A stretch of DNA of 64,000 bases from Shinisaurus crocodilurus. Taxonomy: Eukaryota; Chordata; Lepidosauria; Squamata; Shinisauridae. Positions within the stretch are counted from its first letter, which is position 1. Each line of letters opens with the position of its first letter. The DNA lies in assembly GCA_021292165.1 (NCBI GenBank), contig CM037877.1, forward strand, positions 210,904,715-210,968,714, in the 5' to 3' direction. Both the position numbers and the translations under genes were made by a program. Below the pieces are notes generated by a model. That model did no database searches, was not told the origin of the DNA, and worked only from the letters and a program-made list of their open reading frames with translations. This document shows positions 1 to 10,330 of the stretch, piece by piece.

Positions 1-189
1 TATCTGAGGCGATTTGGATGAGAAATTAATTGGCTGGCTTTGCCATTTTGTGAAATTTGCATAAATCCTAGCAATGATGTCTAAATGCACATTTTGTGCC
101 GATGTATGTCCTGTGGATTTGGTGCGCCCGAATCTTTTCAGTGCCTGGCAATATCCTATTTCCATCTCTCCGCTGTTGAAAGGCATGAA

Positions 190-1860
190 ATATGAATCGG
201 AAAGGCCGTGCGCCATTCAGGCTCAGCATGATCTTCGACTCTTCATACCCTGCGAGCTGCTCAGGCGGAAAGAATGCGCTTCCCGGTCAAAGATAGCGCA
301 CGCGAAGGGTCAGCGCTCTTCCTCGGAGCGGACGCTTAGCTGACTCGCCGGCCGTGTGACTGGGATACTACTAACCCTACTACGACACCCCTTCGTCCCC
401 TCTCACCATTCATGGCAACCTGGACTCCCGCCCTCCAATCAAGCGGCCACGGGTCAGATCTGCCGTCAATCAACAGATTTCCAAACTTCCGATAGGGCCG
501 CGCGAGGTCGTCTCACACGCTGCACTGGCCGAGGGACAGAGGGTATCGACTTACTCGCGTTCGGCAGCGCCTCACTTCCACGCGTCTGCAAAACCTCTAC
601 CCCGAGAAGTTGAGCCCGCTCGGCTGGATTCCTGCGTTAAAAACGCCGATTGCATTTGTCCGCGTGACGAGAGAGGGATACGGGCTGCGTTTCCGGATTA
701 ACGCTTTTGTTGTGCGAAGATCGGTTTGGTCATTCGCACGCAAGGAATCCAGATTTCCCTCCTCTTCGAATGCTCTGAAGATCAACGGGCGCAACGTAAA
801 GCTTGAAGTTAACAATGCGCAAGGGGTCTTTGCTTGAGTTTTTTAATTTCTCCACTCGCGCTGCAAAATAATTTAGAACTTAATCCTATGCGTGTTTAGA
901 CAGAAAAAGTCCTACAACTTCCAGCATTCCCCAGCCAGCTGGCTGGGGAATGCTGGGAGTTGTAGGACTTTTTTTCTGTCTGAATACGCGTAGGATTGTG
1001 CCTTTAGCTGGCTATTTAAATATAAATAAATAAATAAATCTACAGGGCTGGTCCGCCTCCAGGGCTGTTGCGATTTCAGTGGGGAAAATCTGGCAGACTG
1101 CAAATCACATCCATCAGCAAACAGATCACACACAACGGTTCGCCTCGTGGACTCTAGGAGCCCTAATTTCCGTTCCCCAACTCAGCCAGCTGGGCCAGAG
1201 AAAGATCATACCTGTCAGAATTAGAGCTAGGGAGGGCGCGCGGAAAAGGAGTAGTATGACGTTTCATGCGCAAAAGGTATCGCGCTATCAGTGCACCAAC
1301 CCCCGGTGAGCCTTTTTCATTTATGCCCCATCGCCACTACGCTTGCCCCAAAAAGGTCCCCTTCCGACTCCGGCACAGAAATGCACCCCAACCTGCCGCG
1401 TTTAACATGCCACTGACTCCATGCAACTCGCTCCCGATAAATACCCCGCTCCCTCTCCGTCAGGTCTCCCGGGTTCCGGTCTTGTACGCCATCCACGTCT
1501 GCCCCATTCACCCTTACCATCGTCGCCCAGCTGCTAGCGATCATGCGCTCCCTTCCTCGCTGGCACTCCGTCTGCCTTTCTCGCTGTCACTCTCTCGCTC
1601 TCTTTCTTTCTGCTCACATGATCCGAGGGAAGGTGCCAGCCGGAGCTGCGGGCCCGCCCACTCGAAGGCTTGGCTCCATCCTAGCTGTCCCATTGGACAG
1701 CTGGTGGCAGGGGCTCGCCTTGCCCTTCGTCCCCACTCCGGCCGCAGAACCACGTGGCGCTCGCTTGCTGAGAACACGGCCGCCCCGCCCCCCCCCCGGA
1801 ACGTTGCTTGGAGAACCATCAGGTCGTGATCTTAACCCACCCCACCCGGTCTGTCATAAT
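190..1860. promoter_or_regulatory. CpG-rich block, possible promoter of ELK4
   Basis: This is the only long unique CpG-dense stretch in the window. It has two dense parts, about 190-840 and 1130-1860, split by a hairpin transposon at 883-1003 and a TAAA-rich patch. The second part has a GC box (GCCCCGCCCC near 1781) and an inverted CCAAT (ATTGG near 1692). In mammals ELK4 is the next gene downstream of SLC45A3 in the same orientation, so its promoter is expected on this side; transcription would run leftward out of the window. No ELK4 exon could be read here, so the gene name is inference from synteny. Open frames inside it (up to 187 codons at 1266-1829) look like GC-driven chance frames. 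Confidence 0.45.
883..1003. mobile_element. Hairpin DNA element (TTA-flanked, Harbinger-like MITE)
   Basis: This is a near-perfect palindrome centred between 940 and 941 (CCCCAGCCAGCTGGCTGGGG). The flanks are TTA at 880-882 and 1004-1006. The outer ends read AATCCTATG/CGTAGGATTG. The same family is seen at 1926, 27149 and 38757. The 3-bp TTA duplication is the hallmark of PIF/Harbinger elements; class assignment is inference. Confidence 0.75.
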
Positions 1861-1925
1861 TACTCCGTAGATTCATTCCCACTGATTTTTCACCGACACT
1901 CGCTTCTTCCAAGTAAGTATTCTTA

Positions 1926-2070
1926 GGCTGTGCGATCCTATGCATGTTTAGGCAGGAAAAAATCCTACAACGGGGGGGGGGGGGAAGGCTTACATCAGTT
2001 ACATGTTGGCTGGAGAATGCTGGGAGTTGTAGGACTCCCCCCCCCCTCTAAACATGAGAGCGTTGCGCCC
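1926..2070. mobile_element. Hairpin DNA element, second copy (TTA-flanked)
   Basis: It starts GGCTGTGCGATCCTATGCAT, contains the GGGAGTTGTAGGA arm and ends GTTGCGCCC, with TTA at 1923-1925 and 2071-2073. The centre has decayed and now holds poly-G and poly-C runs. Confidence 0.65.
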
Positions 2071-2240
2071 TTAGGGGTTCAGCTTTGTCTGCCTTGAGAC
2101 TGGTGGAAAGAACAGAAGGAACTAATTATAAATGTTGGTAACTGACATGCGGCCATTAAGTGAACGGTTCATTTTGAGTTACACAGTTGATTATTAAGAA
2201 ACAAGGTTACATCAACAAGAACGGTGTATTGTGTGTTTTA

Positions 2241-2735
2241 CAGTGCCGTCCTATACATGTCTACTCAGAAGTAAGCCCGGCTGAGCTCAGTGGGCCTTAC
2301 TACAGGCAGGGCTCATGAGAGGGGGGTGCAGGGGGTACATCTTACCCAGGCCTGGGGTCAAAAGGGGGGCCCAAGAGCCAAAGGAGGGCCGGAAATTTCC
2401 TGGGATTATGTAGTGTTGGGAAATGTAGAGGTATAATGAATAATAATATTTACTTTCATCATTGCCTCTCTGCATCAGTGTGATTTAACCAAGTGGGATC
2501 ATATTTACTACTAGTAGTAGTAGTAGTCGTCTACTATCACTGCTACCACTACTTCTACTACTACTAAATTATTAGTATATAATATTTTACAGCTCATGGC
2601 ATAAATCTGTAGTGGATAAAAACAGAATGACTAATGGAGAAGGGAAGGGGTCCCAAAGAAACTTTGTACCCCCTGATAAAATTCCTCTCAGAGGCCCTGA
2701 TCTAGGTAAATGAGTTTAGGATTGCAGCCTTAAGG
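2241..2735. repeat. Small CCTATACATGTC-type repeat, split
   Basis: The left end at 2241-2320 reads CCTATACATGTCTACTCAG followed by AGTAAGCC. The right end TTTAGGATTGCAGCC is at 2716-2731. About 380 bp between them include a trinucleotide tract. Related pieces are at 36288-36366 and 45026-45100. Confidence 0.45.
2507..2566. repeat. Trinucleotide tract (TAG)n followed by (CTA)n
   Basis: Repeated TAG units change into CTA/CAC/ACT units, giving an imperfect inverted repeat that can fold back. Confidence 0.85.
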
Positions 2736-2804
2736 TCAGTGTGGATAGTGTGTTGGACTCCCCTGAGAAGCTCCCTCCCAGCCCCTGCTCAGCCACGCTC
2801 AAAC

Positions 2805-3565
2805 CAGGGATGGGGACTCGGACTCCAGGACTCGACTCGTGAGTCGGACTGAGTCCCCCCTCTGACTCAACTCAGACTCGAGTCCCAATATTTTTAATGG
2901 GACTCAAAACTCGACTCGGGACTCTTCAACATCCCTGGGCTGTGCCAGAAGGAGTGGAGAGGAGTGCAATCGCCAGCAAAGAGTGAGGGTGAAATTGTGA
3001 TGAGACCTCACCGTTCCAGAATGGGGGGCAAACATTTAGAAAAAATCATGTTCCTCAAATGCAACATAGATAAGTTTTAGGAAGTACAGCAAGTTTATTT
3101 TTTAAAATCATTTTCCTAAAATGCAACCTTTCAGACATTTTGGGTTTGGCTGCCTCTGCCTGCCTGTTTGGGGTTCCCTGCCTCCTCTGCCTGCCTGGTC
3201 TCTTCTTAACCAGTTCCACAGTTTGAATTGTCCAAGACAAAGACCTCTGCCTGCCTGTTTGGGGTTCCCTGCCTCCTCTGCCTGCCTGGTTATTTTGGGT
3301 TTGTCTGCCTGGTCTGTTCTTGCCAAAATCAGTTGCAGAGTTTTGAAATAAAAAGGCACACTTGTGCCTAGAATTTATTTAAGCCACACATCTGAAGTAG
3401 CCTTATTTTGTTGGGGGGAAAACCCATTGATTTTAATAGGGACTTGTGGAGTCAGCTTTGGGAGTGACTCGGGACTTGGGAGTCACCATTTTGGACCAAG
3501 GACTTGGACTCGGACTCGGGTCCAAGGACTTGTGACTCGACACCAAGGACTCTTCAACATCCCTG
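2805..3565. mobile_element. hAT-like non-autonomous element with exact 8-bp duplication
   Basis: The 8-bp target duplication GCTCAAAC is present at 2797-2804 and 3566-3573. The ends are CAGGGATGGGGACTCGG and CTCTTCAACATCCCTG. Inside are runs of GACTCG motifs and a second copy of the right end at 2921-2937. It also holds a 47-bp direct repeat (3153-3199 and 3244-3290). There is no transposase frame. Confidence 0.85.
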
Positions 3566-3605
3566 GCTCAAACTGGTTCTGGTGGTCCTAGAGCAACTCA
3601 TATAG

Positions 3606-3775
3606 CAGGGGTGCAGAGCCTCAGGCCCAGGGACCAAATCTGCTCTGCCTGGGGTCCTAATCCAGCCCTTCCCTAGTGGGCCACCCCCACCGCTTTCCCC
3701 ACAACCACCAGTCACTTGGTTTCTCAGCTTTTGTGCAGATTCCCGCCCCCCACCCCTCATTCTAAAAGGTTGAAA
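3606..3775. mobile_element. hAT-like fragment (left end)
   Basis: It begins CAGGGGTGCAGAGCCTCAGG and continues with GGCCCAGGGACC, a hAT-type left end. No matching right end or duplication was found. Confidence 0.45.
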
Positions 3776-5534
3776 TGCCTCTCCTAAAGCTTAGTTACTT
3801 ATACTAAGGGTGCAATCCGATGGCCACTATATGCTGTCTAGACAGCCATAGGATAGGTTGGAGTCCTAGGTCCGACCTCAGAAGTGTGTTCCAAGGTCAG
3901 AGCTGGGACTCTGACCGCACAGCACCCTCGCAGCCAGTGTGGCTCTTTCCGTGCTGGCTGTGGCTCTCATGTCGCAAGTGTGACTTTGGTGCTGGCACTG
4001 GGTGTGTGTGTTGTGTTCCAAGGGGCAGGGAGGGGAGGAGTAAGGATCTGCCAGGATATGACGTATCCCGGTGGGGCCTCAGCCCCTCCTCGTGAGCAGG
4101 GGCAAAAGACATAGATGGCCGATTTTGGCCATCTGTGTCTTTTGCAGAGGCAGTCCTTGCTTCTGTGCCCCTCCCATGCTCGATTGGACGCCCATAATCC
4201 CTCGAGTTCAGAGGGTTACCGGCAGCCACATTGGATGGCGCCATAAGAGTTTTAAGGTAAAATATATTGGTATTTTGGCCCTCCCCACTTTGCTCTTGGC
4301 CCTGCCCATCACTAGAATGTGGCCCCCAAGACCTTCTCCAAAATGGAACTTGGCCCTTGGGCTGAAAGAGGTTCCGCAGACACACCCCATCATACAGGCT
4401 GTCTGTTCAGGGCCTAAACTGAGCCAAGCTTTATTTTCAATCCCAGCATTTAGGCCAAAACATTCTAAGGGGAAAGTGCCTCTGAGAACAGGCAGAGTGC
4501 TTTCCCATCACCTCTGAATAAAACAGGCTTCCCCACATATCCAAGATTGGAGGCAGGAGGACTGAGGCGGAGATTGAGATTAGCAGGTGCAATTTGCAAG
4601 AAGACTTGAGATTCAGTAGTACTTCTCTCCCCCTTTGAGGTCTGAGCAATGTCTCTGACCTCAGAGGAGGAGATCCCATCTACTCTACAGCCCTGGGCTG
4701 TCATTTCAGGGATCATAGGCTAAGGCAGCCTATGTGGCCTTAGTCAAGCCACTGTTGTCTCAGCCCCCTCTCCATGCAATGTGGAGATACCATCTTGCAG
4801 CACTGTCATAAAGATTATTGAGACAGTGTGTGTGAAATGCTTTGAACACTCAAAAAATAATAATCCAGTATGTACATGCTAAGCATAATTCATTATTATT
4901 GGCAAATATTTGTGGATAAAGCTTGATCTATAGTGCTATCACGCTGAGGAAATACACTGTTAGCTGGGGTCTGCTGTGTTCTGTGTCAGCCAGAACAGGA
5001 TCAAGTCCCTAAACTCATTCACCATGAAAGTTGCACTCTCTTGTCGCTAGAGCATGATTCGGCATGAGGATTACTATCAGTGCTTTCTCCCCAGAAGGCT
5101 TAAGGTGCTTGCATTAACTTGTAGCCAGATTAATTAGTTTACTAGGAATGATAATTGGAAGGTACCATCTTTAACTTCTCTTCTGCAGGCTGCCAGCACT
5201 CCCAATCTTTCTTTAATTTATTTCAGGAACTGCCCAGATTTCTGCCACAGTTAAACTGCATGTTTTGACAGGTGGTGCCCCCAAGACAGGGAACAGCCAA
5301 TTGTTTTGATGGCCTGAAACGTTAAAACCATTTTTCCAAGTCAGAGGTTGGTTTGTAATTTGCACACAATTTCAAGTAGTTGCTCCATTGGCATCAGTGG
5401 GACTAAAACAGATATACCGTGATTGTGGTGTGTGTGTATGTGTGATTTTATTTATTTACAGCATTTATATACCACTCCACATCTAAACAGATAGAGATAT
5501 ATACGTTAGCCACCTGGGAATGCCAATTGGTATT
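3776..5534. other. Non-coding stretch with one perfect-arm hairpin
   Basis: No gene is supported. A hairpin with 19-bp arms sits at 4102-4120 and 4127-4145 (GCAAAAGACATAGATGGCC and its near-perfect complement). The part at about 5040-5340 is AT-rich, without recognisable repeats and rich in TAATTA-type motifs, and could be conserved regulatory DNA. An overlapping 162-codon frame at 3897-4385 has no family resemblance. Confidence 0.4.
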
Positions 5535-6358
5535 TGTGGAGAGAAAGCCTGAGCACACTGTTGAACCCTGACATGTTTTCCCCTTTTTCCGCTTTCACCC
5601 CTCTGTCTGCATAATACCCACCCGGGGCACAGGAGACACAATTCTGGGCAGACCGGTTATACATAAGCCACATCTGCATACCTTCAATGGGGCACATTTA
5701 CACTTCCCTCAAGGAAGCGCATAACATTCCGGAGGTGGGGGGCGCAGTCTCAAAGAGCTGCAAAGTACCCCAAAGTACCCAGGAGATGCCAGCACCCGAA
5801 AGGTGCCACCACCTGAAAGGCGCCACCACCCTGCGGGGCGGGACCAGCCCACCTGATCATCAAGGGCGGGGAGGGGGCGAGCGAGGGTAGAAAAGATATG
5901 TGCAAAAGAACAACGGGTTGTTGGGAACACGGTGCAGGCTTGCACGGGTCAGGTTGCTAGCTCTGGCTAGGGCCAAGCAACTTCCAACCCCGGGCAGGGT
6001 GCCCGGTGATCGGCAAAGCAAACCGCTACATTAGAATCTAGAGTCAAGAGTCTCTGGTGTCAGGTAACATTCTGCATTGAGCAAAGCCTACCTAGAAAGC
6101 AAATTGAATACTTCCCTTTCCCTATCTGTATTTACTGCTATGTTTATCCTGTGAAATTCCTGTAGTCTATTAGTTACATTAAACTCTTTTGAAACTGACT
6201 AGCTGTGGCTTCCCTGTGTTTCTGAGTGGATTCCTGGTCAATATCACTCAGGGCTGAAAGTAAAGGTTTTGACAGCTGTGTACAGGGCACGACTTTGGTG
6301 CTGGTTAACCCTTAAGGTGCCGAACCCGCGCAATGGACCAGGTTCGGTCCGCCACACA
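5535..6358 (+). mobile_element. Solo LTR of an endogenous LTR retroelement
   Basis: The segment starts TGTGG and ends CCACACA (TG...CA). A perfect 5-bp duplication GTATT lies at 5530-5534 and 6359-6363. An ATTAAA polyadenylation signal at 6178-6183 gives the plus orientation, and the GC-rich part at 5800-6010 fits a promoter half. No internal coding region or second LTR is nearby, so the rest was lost by LTR-LTR recombination. Length is 824 bp. Confidence 0.75.
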
Positions 6359-6847
6359 GTATTGAAGGTGGTGTGGGATATAAGTGTTAGAAAATAAACA
6401 AAAATAAGTACAAATACACTGGTTTACAGACTACACTGGATGGTAGACTAAGGGCTAGTTCATACATGCATGTTCATCACTTGACAGCAGCATCAAGTGG
6501 TGACTTGCATGTATCAATAAACCATCACAGGTCAAATACCACAGATGGACCTTTCAGACAATTTCATACACAATGCTTTTAATCAGATAAGGGTCTCTTT
6601 CCAGGCCTCTGGTCCAGCTGTGTACCAATTTGGAATGTTTTCCCATGTCCTGGGCAATTGGGACAGGATGGGGATTCTGCTGTTGTACCACCCACCCCAC
6701 AGCCCAGCAGCCTCCTTGCCTATGCTGACAGATGTGGTCTTGGGCTTGGTGTTGAGGACTCCCAGGATGATTGTCCTGGGAGACTTCAAAGTCCATACTG
6801 GGACTGCCTTGTCTGAGGTGTCTCAGGACTTCATGACCACCATGACG

Positions 6848-7029
6848 TAGGACATAGGGAGCCTGAGTCAGACAGTTGGTCCATCTAGCTCAGTATTGTT
6901 GACTGGCAGTTGCTCTCCAGGGTTTCAGGCAGGATTGTTTCCTAGCCCTACCTGGAGATACCAGGGGTTGAACCAGGGACCTTCTACATGCAAAGCAGGT
7001 GCTCTACCACTGAGCTAGGACACCTCCCC
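6848..7029 (-). mobile_element. tRNA-derived SINE
   Basis: Read on the minus strand it opens with tRNA-like A and B boxes (GCTCAGTGGTAGAGCACC and GGTTCAACCCC). It then runs through a CTGAAACCCTGGAGAGC core to a tail containing CTAGATGGACCAACTG. The same family is at 42555-42720 and, split, at 45098-45655. Confidence 0.8.
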
Positions 7030-7039
7030 ATGACAACCA

Positions 7040-7430
7040 TTTATTTATTTAGTTGATTTGTACCCCGCCTTTCTTCTAAGAAAAATGGCACTCAGGGTGA
7101 CTTACAATCATAAATAAAACTCGATTAAAACAATAAAACAAATGCATTAAAACACAATTAAAAACACTACAATAACAGAATAAAAACAGCATCCAACCCA
7201 ACTGACCCACTTACATGACAAAGGCCTACTTGAATAAAAAGATATTTGCCTGCTGGCAGAAGCACAGCAGAGAGGGAGCAAAACTAGCCTCCCTTGGCAG
7301 GGAGTTCCAGAGCCTGGGAGTGGCCACCAAGGTGGTCCTCTTTCACATTGCCACCAAACTGCCACTGAAGGGGGCAGTCTCAAAATAAGGGCCTCCCCTG
7401 AGGACCCAGGCAGGCTCATAAAGGAGAATG
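7040..7430 (-). mobile_element. LINE 3' end
   Basis: Read on the minus strand it has a GC-rich start, an A/T-rich 3' UTR, a GTAAGTCACCCTGAGTGCC motif and a TAAATAAATAAA tail at 7040. It resembles the 3' UTR of squamate L2/CR1-type LINEs. It is bounded by copies of ACAACCAT at about 7033-7040 and 7434-7441. Confidence 0.55.
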
Positions 7431-7947
7431 TGGACAACCATGGGGCTGTCCCAAACAGCCAAACCCATCAGTCAGGTCACACACTCGACTCAGCTGGTTT
7501 TCTCAGCTGGACAGGTGTATAGTGATCTGAAAGTGTGTGGGGGGTTTTTTTGTTGTTGTTTTTTTGCCATTTATTCCCTTGTCATAGTCAGATCACTTCC
7601 TATTGAGGTTTAGGCTATCAGTGGCTTTACCCCTCTACAAGGCTGGGGTACCTATTGAAATTATCTCCCCACCCCCAAGGCTAATAGATTCTGATAGGTT
7701 CATGAGGACTCTAGGGGATTTCCTGGGTAGTACAGTGAAAGCTCTGGTTGCCCTCTAGATTGGGGAGATAACTTGGGCGGTTGACATGACCGCTCTCAAG
7801 CACACTCTTCCTCTGAGCAGAGGTCGTGAGGCTCCTTGTGAGCTGAGAGGAGAGTGGAGAGACTTTGAACGCAGGTGGAGAAAACCTTTGAGCTCCCATT
7901 CCAATTTACAACACAATGTTTTGATAGCAGTGGAATTCCATTAAATT

Positions 7948-8214
7948 ACGTATTTTTCGCTCCATAAGACGCACTTTACCCCCCAAAAAAAACTAGGTGG
8001 AAATGTCTGTGCGTCCTATGGAGTGAATATAGTAAAAAAAAAATCTTTTTTTTTTTTTTTTACTTTCCTCTGCTGGTCCGGAAGAGTGGAGGACTCCTGG
8101 GAGGGGCGGGGGAAGCCCCTGCCTCAGCTGATTTTTTTTAAAAAAAAATTTTTGTACCATACAGTAAGTGCGTCTTATGGTCCGGTGCGTCTTATGGAGC
8201 AAAAAATACGGTAG
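7948..8214. mobile_element. Non-autonomous TA-flanked transposon (mariner-like ends)
   Basis: Terminal inverted repeats of about 26 bp include CGTATTTTTCGCTCC and ATAAGACGCAC on the left, and the complement at 8186-8212. TA flanks both ends. An internal copy of GTGCGTC(T/C)TATGG occurs on each side. There are poly-A and poly-T tracts and no coding sequence. Confidence 0.7.
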
Positions 8215-8718
8215 TCATAACAGTCCTTGCAGAATTTTCACTTCTGCAACTGTTTGAAGACATGTGTTTCTCAAAACTCATGCCTTACTGAAGAAGCAGC
8301 TCAGCCTTCTTCAGTCTCCTGCATTTGCTTGTTTCATTTTCTCTTTGGCTGAGCTCACACCTTGTGGTTCATGGGCTCCAGTTAATGATTCTCTTCTGTC
8401 TGTGGGGAGAGCTTCTCCTCCTGGTTTCACAATTGCATGATGGTGGAATTGCTTGCTGGAATCATTGCAAGGATGTGTAGCAACCTTTTGCTTTAAATGA
8501 TCATGTATGATTGGTACATTACACTTTTTGATCTTCAAGATTAAGATTCATAAGTTTTGGATTTGCAGTTACATGCAGCAGCAGAACACACTGGTATTCC
8601 GACTAGGGGTGTTCATTCATATAATAACAAATACAAATAGGATCCATTTGTCTCAGTAATTACTATTAAATAAACAAATTCTAGAGGTCCAAATAGTTTT
8701 GAATGCCATGCATTAGTT

Positions 8719-9547
8719 CAGGGGTCAGCAACATGGCACCCATGGGTGCAGCAGCACCCACCAAGACCCTCTCCTCAACCTCCACCACCCCCTTCTGTAC
8801 CCTAACCCATAGCAAAGCGGAAGGAGCAGTAGCAAGGAGCCACCAATTTCCTGCTTCTTGGCTCCTTCCTGGGAAGGAGGAGGCAGCAGGAGTGGCATGG
8901 CGATGCCGAAGCAGGTGGGTGAGTGGCTGGCCAGCTGAAGCAGGAATAGCAGGCAAGGAGGAGCCAGATGTGGCTGGTGGGGTGGTGAGGAAATCTGGAG
9001 GTGGCGGCGGGGAAGGACAGGAAGGAGGAAATGGTGGTAGGTGGCAGAAAAGACAGAATCCCTTCAGGGGGGTCAAGAAACAATAGAATTCCACCAGGGC
9101 AGGAAAGAACAGACAGAATCCCACAGGATGGGTCAAAAATAGATAGAATCCCACCGGGGCAAGGGCGGAGGGCACGAAAAGAAGACTCCTACCCAGGGCC
9201 GGTGCTACCATTAGGCCAACTAGGCAGCTGCCTAGGGCGCAGGGCTAAAGGAGGCTCCAGAAACGCCTTGAAAAAAAAATACAGCGCTCTCAAGTGGGAA
9301 GGGGGGCGCTAAATATCTGATCTTGCCTAGGGCACCAAACTGCCTTGCACCGGTCCTGCTCCTACCAGGGGTGGGGGAAAGAAAAGACAGAATCCCACCA
9401 AGTGTGGGTGATGCAGGAGAAAAGACAGAGTCCTGAAAATAAATGCACACAGACACAGGCTCAAATAACCACATGACAAATGTGCCCTTGAGCCTGGAAA
9501 TAAAATGGCAAGTGTGCCCACGGGCCCAAAAAGGTTGCCTACCCCTG
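8719..9547. mobile_element. Middle hAT-like element, exact 8-bp duplication
   Basis: A perfect CATTAGTT duplication lies at 8711-8718 and 9548-9555. The ends are CAGGGGTCAGCAACATGG and GGTTGCCTACCCCTG. Purine-rich internal repeats contain several copies of AGACAGAATCCCACC. Frames of 127 and 176 codons overlap it but are low-complexity by-products. Confidence 0.9.
9194..9358. mobile_element. Innermost hAT-like element, exact 8-bp duplication
   Basis: A perfect CTCCTACC duplication lies at 9186-9193 and 9359-9366. The ends are CAGGGCCGGTGC and GCACCGGTCCTG. At 165 bp it is non-coding and sits inside the element at 8719-9547. Confidence 0.9.
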
Positions 9548-10330
9548 CATTAGTTTATTGTTCAGGCTGAGCCACTGCAGCTTTCATTTACCCCTAACAC
9601 AGATAATAGGTCAGATGGAGGAGAGAGAAAGGGAAGGAGAGAGAACAAGGAGGTTTTCTGTGGGAGGTTTACAGTGTCAATCTTCAACTCAGTATGTTTT
9701 ACCAAAAATGTGCAACATTTGATTTGAATAGGTCTTCTCTCCACACATAACCCTCTAATCACTGTGAAAAGAGGGATATGGAAGTCTATAAGAAAGGGGG
9801 ATAAAGACTTGTGGTTTTTGTCTGAGTTCTTTCTCCTTGGAGACTATGCTTTTGCAGTTTCCTCTGTTGGTCTTTTCTTGATCTTTGTGTAAATTTCCCC
9901 CCAATCATCTGTTACAATTCCTTTAAACATTTTCAGTCCATTTCACGCTGTGTTCCCTTATCGTTCCCAGTTCTTTGTGCTCAGTTTGTAGTTCAGAAAT
10001 ATATTAGTTAGTAGTTTGATCTCTGTGAGACTTTTTTTTAAAAAATGCCTATAAAACGAGAATCCTTTGTCCACCCATCTGAAATTTGACAGGCCTGCTC
10101 CCTTCAATTGGTAGCAGAATGCCTGAAAATGGCTTGGCAATTGGATGGAAAACACAGAAGTTACAGGCAGCAGACGAGCTGCCAGGCCTTCCACTGAAAA
10201 CAGTGAGAAATGAAAATGAATGAATGGAAATGTTATTAGAAGGAAACAAAAAAGGGCTTAGCAACAAAAAATTAATGCATTAACTAAAACTAAATGAAAA
10301 AAAATATTTGTGCACACCTCTAATTCAAAC

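Larger units (their letters stand above)
6555..7895 (+). pseudogene. Old L2-clade LINE fragment (endonuclease region), interrupted
   Basis: Frame 6545-6850 matches the endonuclease of the better copy at 53.9-54.6 kb, including LVLGDF(N/K)VH and the PQDFMETM-like stretch. After an insertion at 6846-7430 the similarity resumes at about 7441 (THSTQLVF in place of THVAGHALDLVF), with the SDH motif near 7580 and a decayed linker to about 7895. Several stops and shifts make it dead. Confidence 0.75.
8604..10322. mobile_element. Outer hAT-like element carrying two nested insertions
   Basis: The ends are TAGGGGTGTTCATTC and GTGCACACCTCTA. The flanks ATTCCGAC (8596-8603) and ATTCAAAC (10323-10330) match at 6 of 8 bases. 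It contains the complete element 8719-9547. The remaining sequence, about 900 bp, has no transposase frame. Confidence 0.6.

Noticed and set aside
883..1003. Rho-independent terminator or bacterial attachment site
   Set aside because: The genome is vertebrate; the hairpin is a transposon with TTA flanks and related copies.
1266..1829. 187-codon open frame in the CpG-rich block
   Set aside because: It has no recognisable domain, overlaps other open frames on both strands and lies in high-GC sequence where stops are rare.
3897..4385. 162-codon minus-strand frame
   Set aside because: No family resemblance, no splice or start context, and overlapping plus-strand frames of similar length; it also crosses a hairpin repeat.
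6848..7029. Possible tRNA gene on the minus strand
   Set aside because: The A and B boxes are present but the acceptor stem does not close and the sequence continues into a SINE body; same for 42555 and 45533.
8681..9211. 176-codon minus-strand frame rich in Pro, Phe and Leu
   Set aside because: It lies within nested hAT-like elements and translates purine-rich repeats; low complexity explains it.
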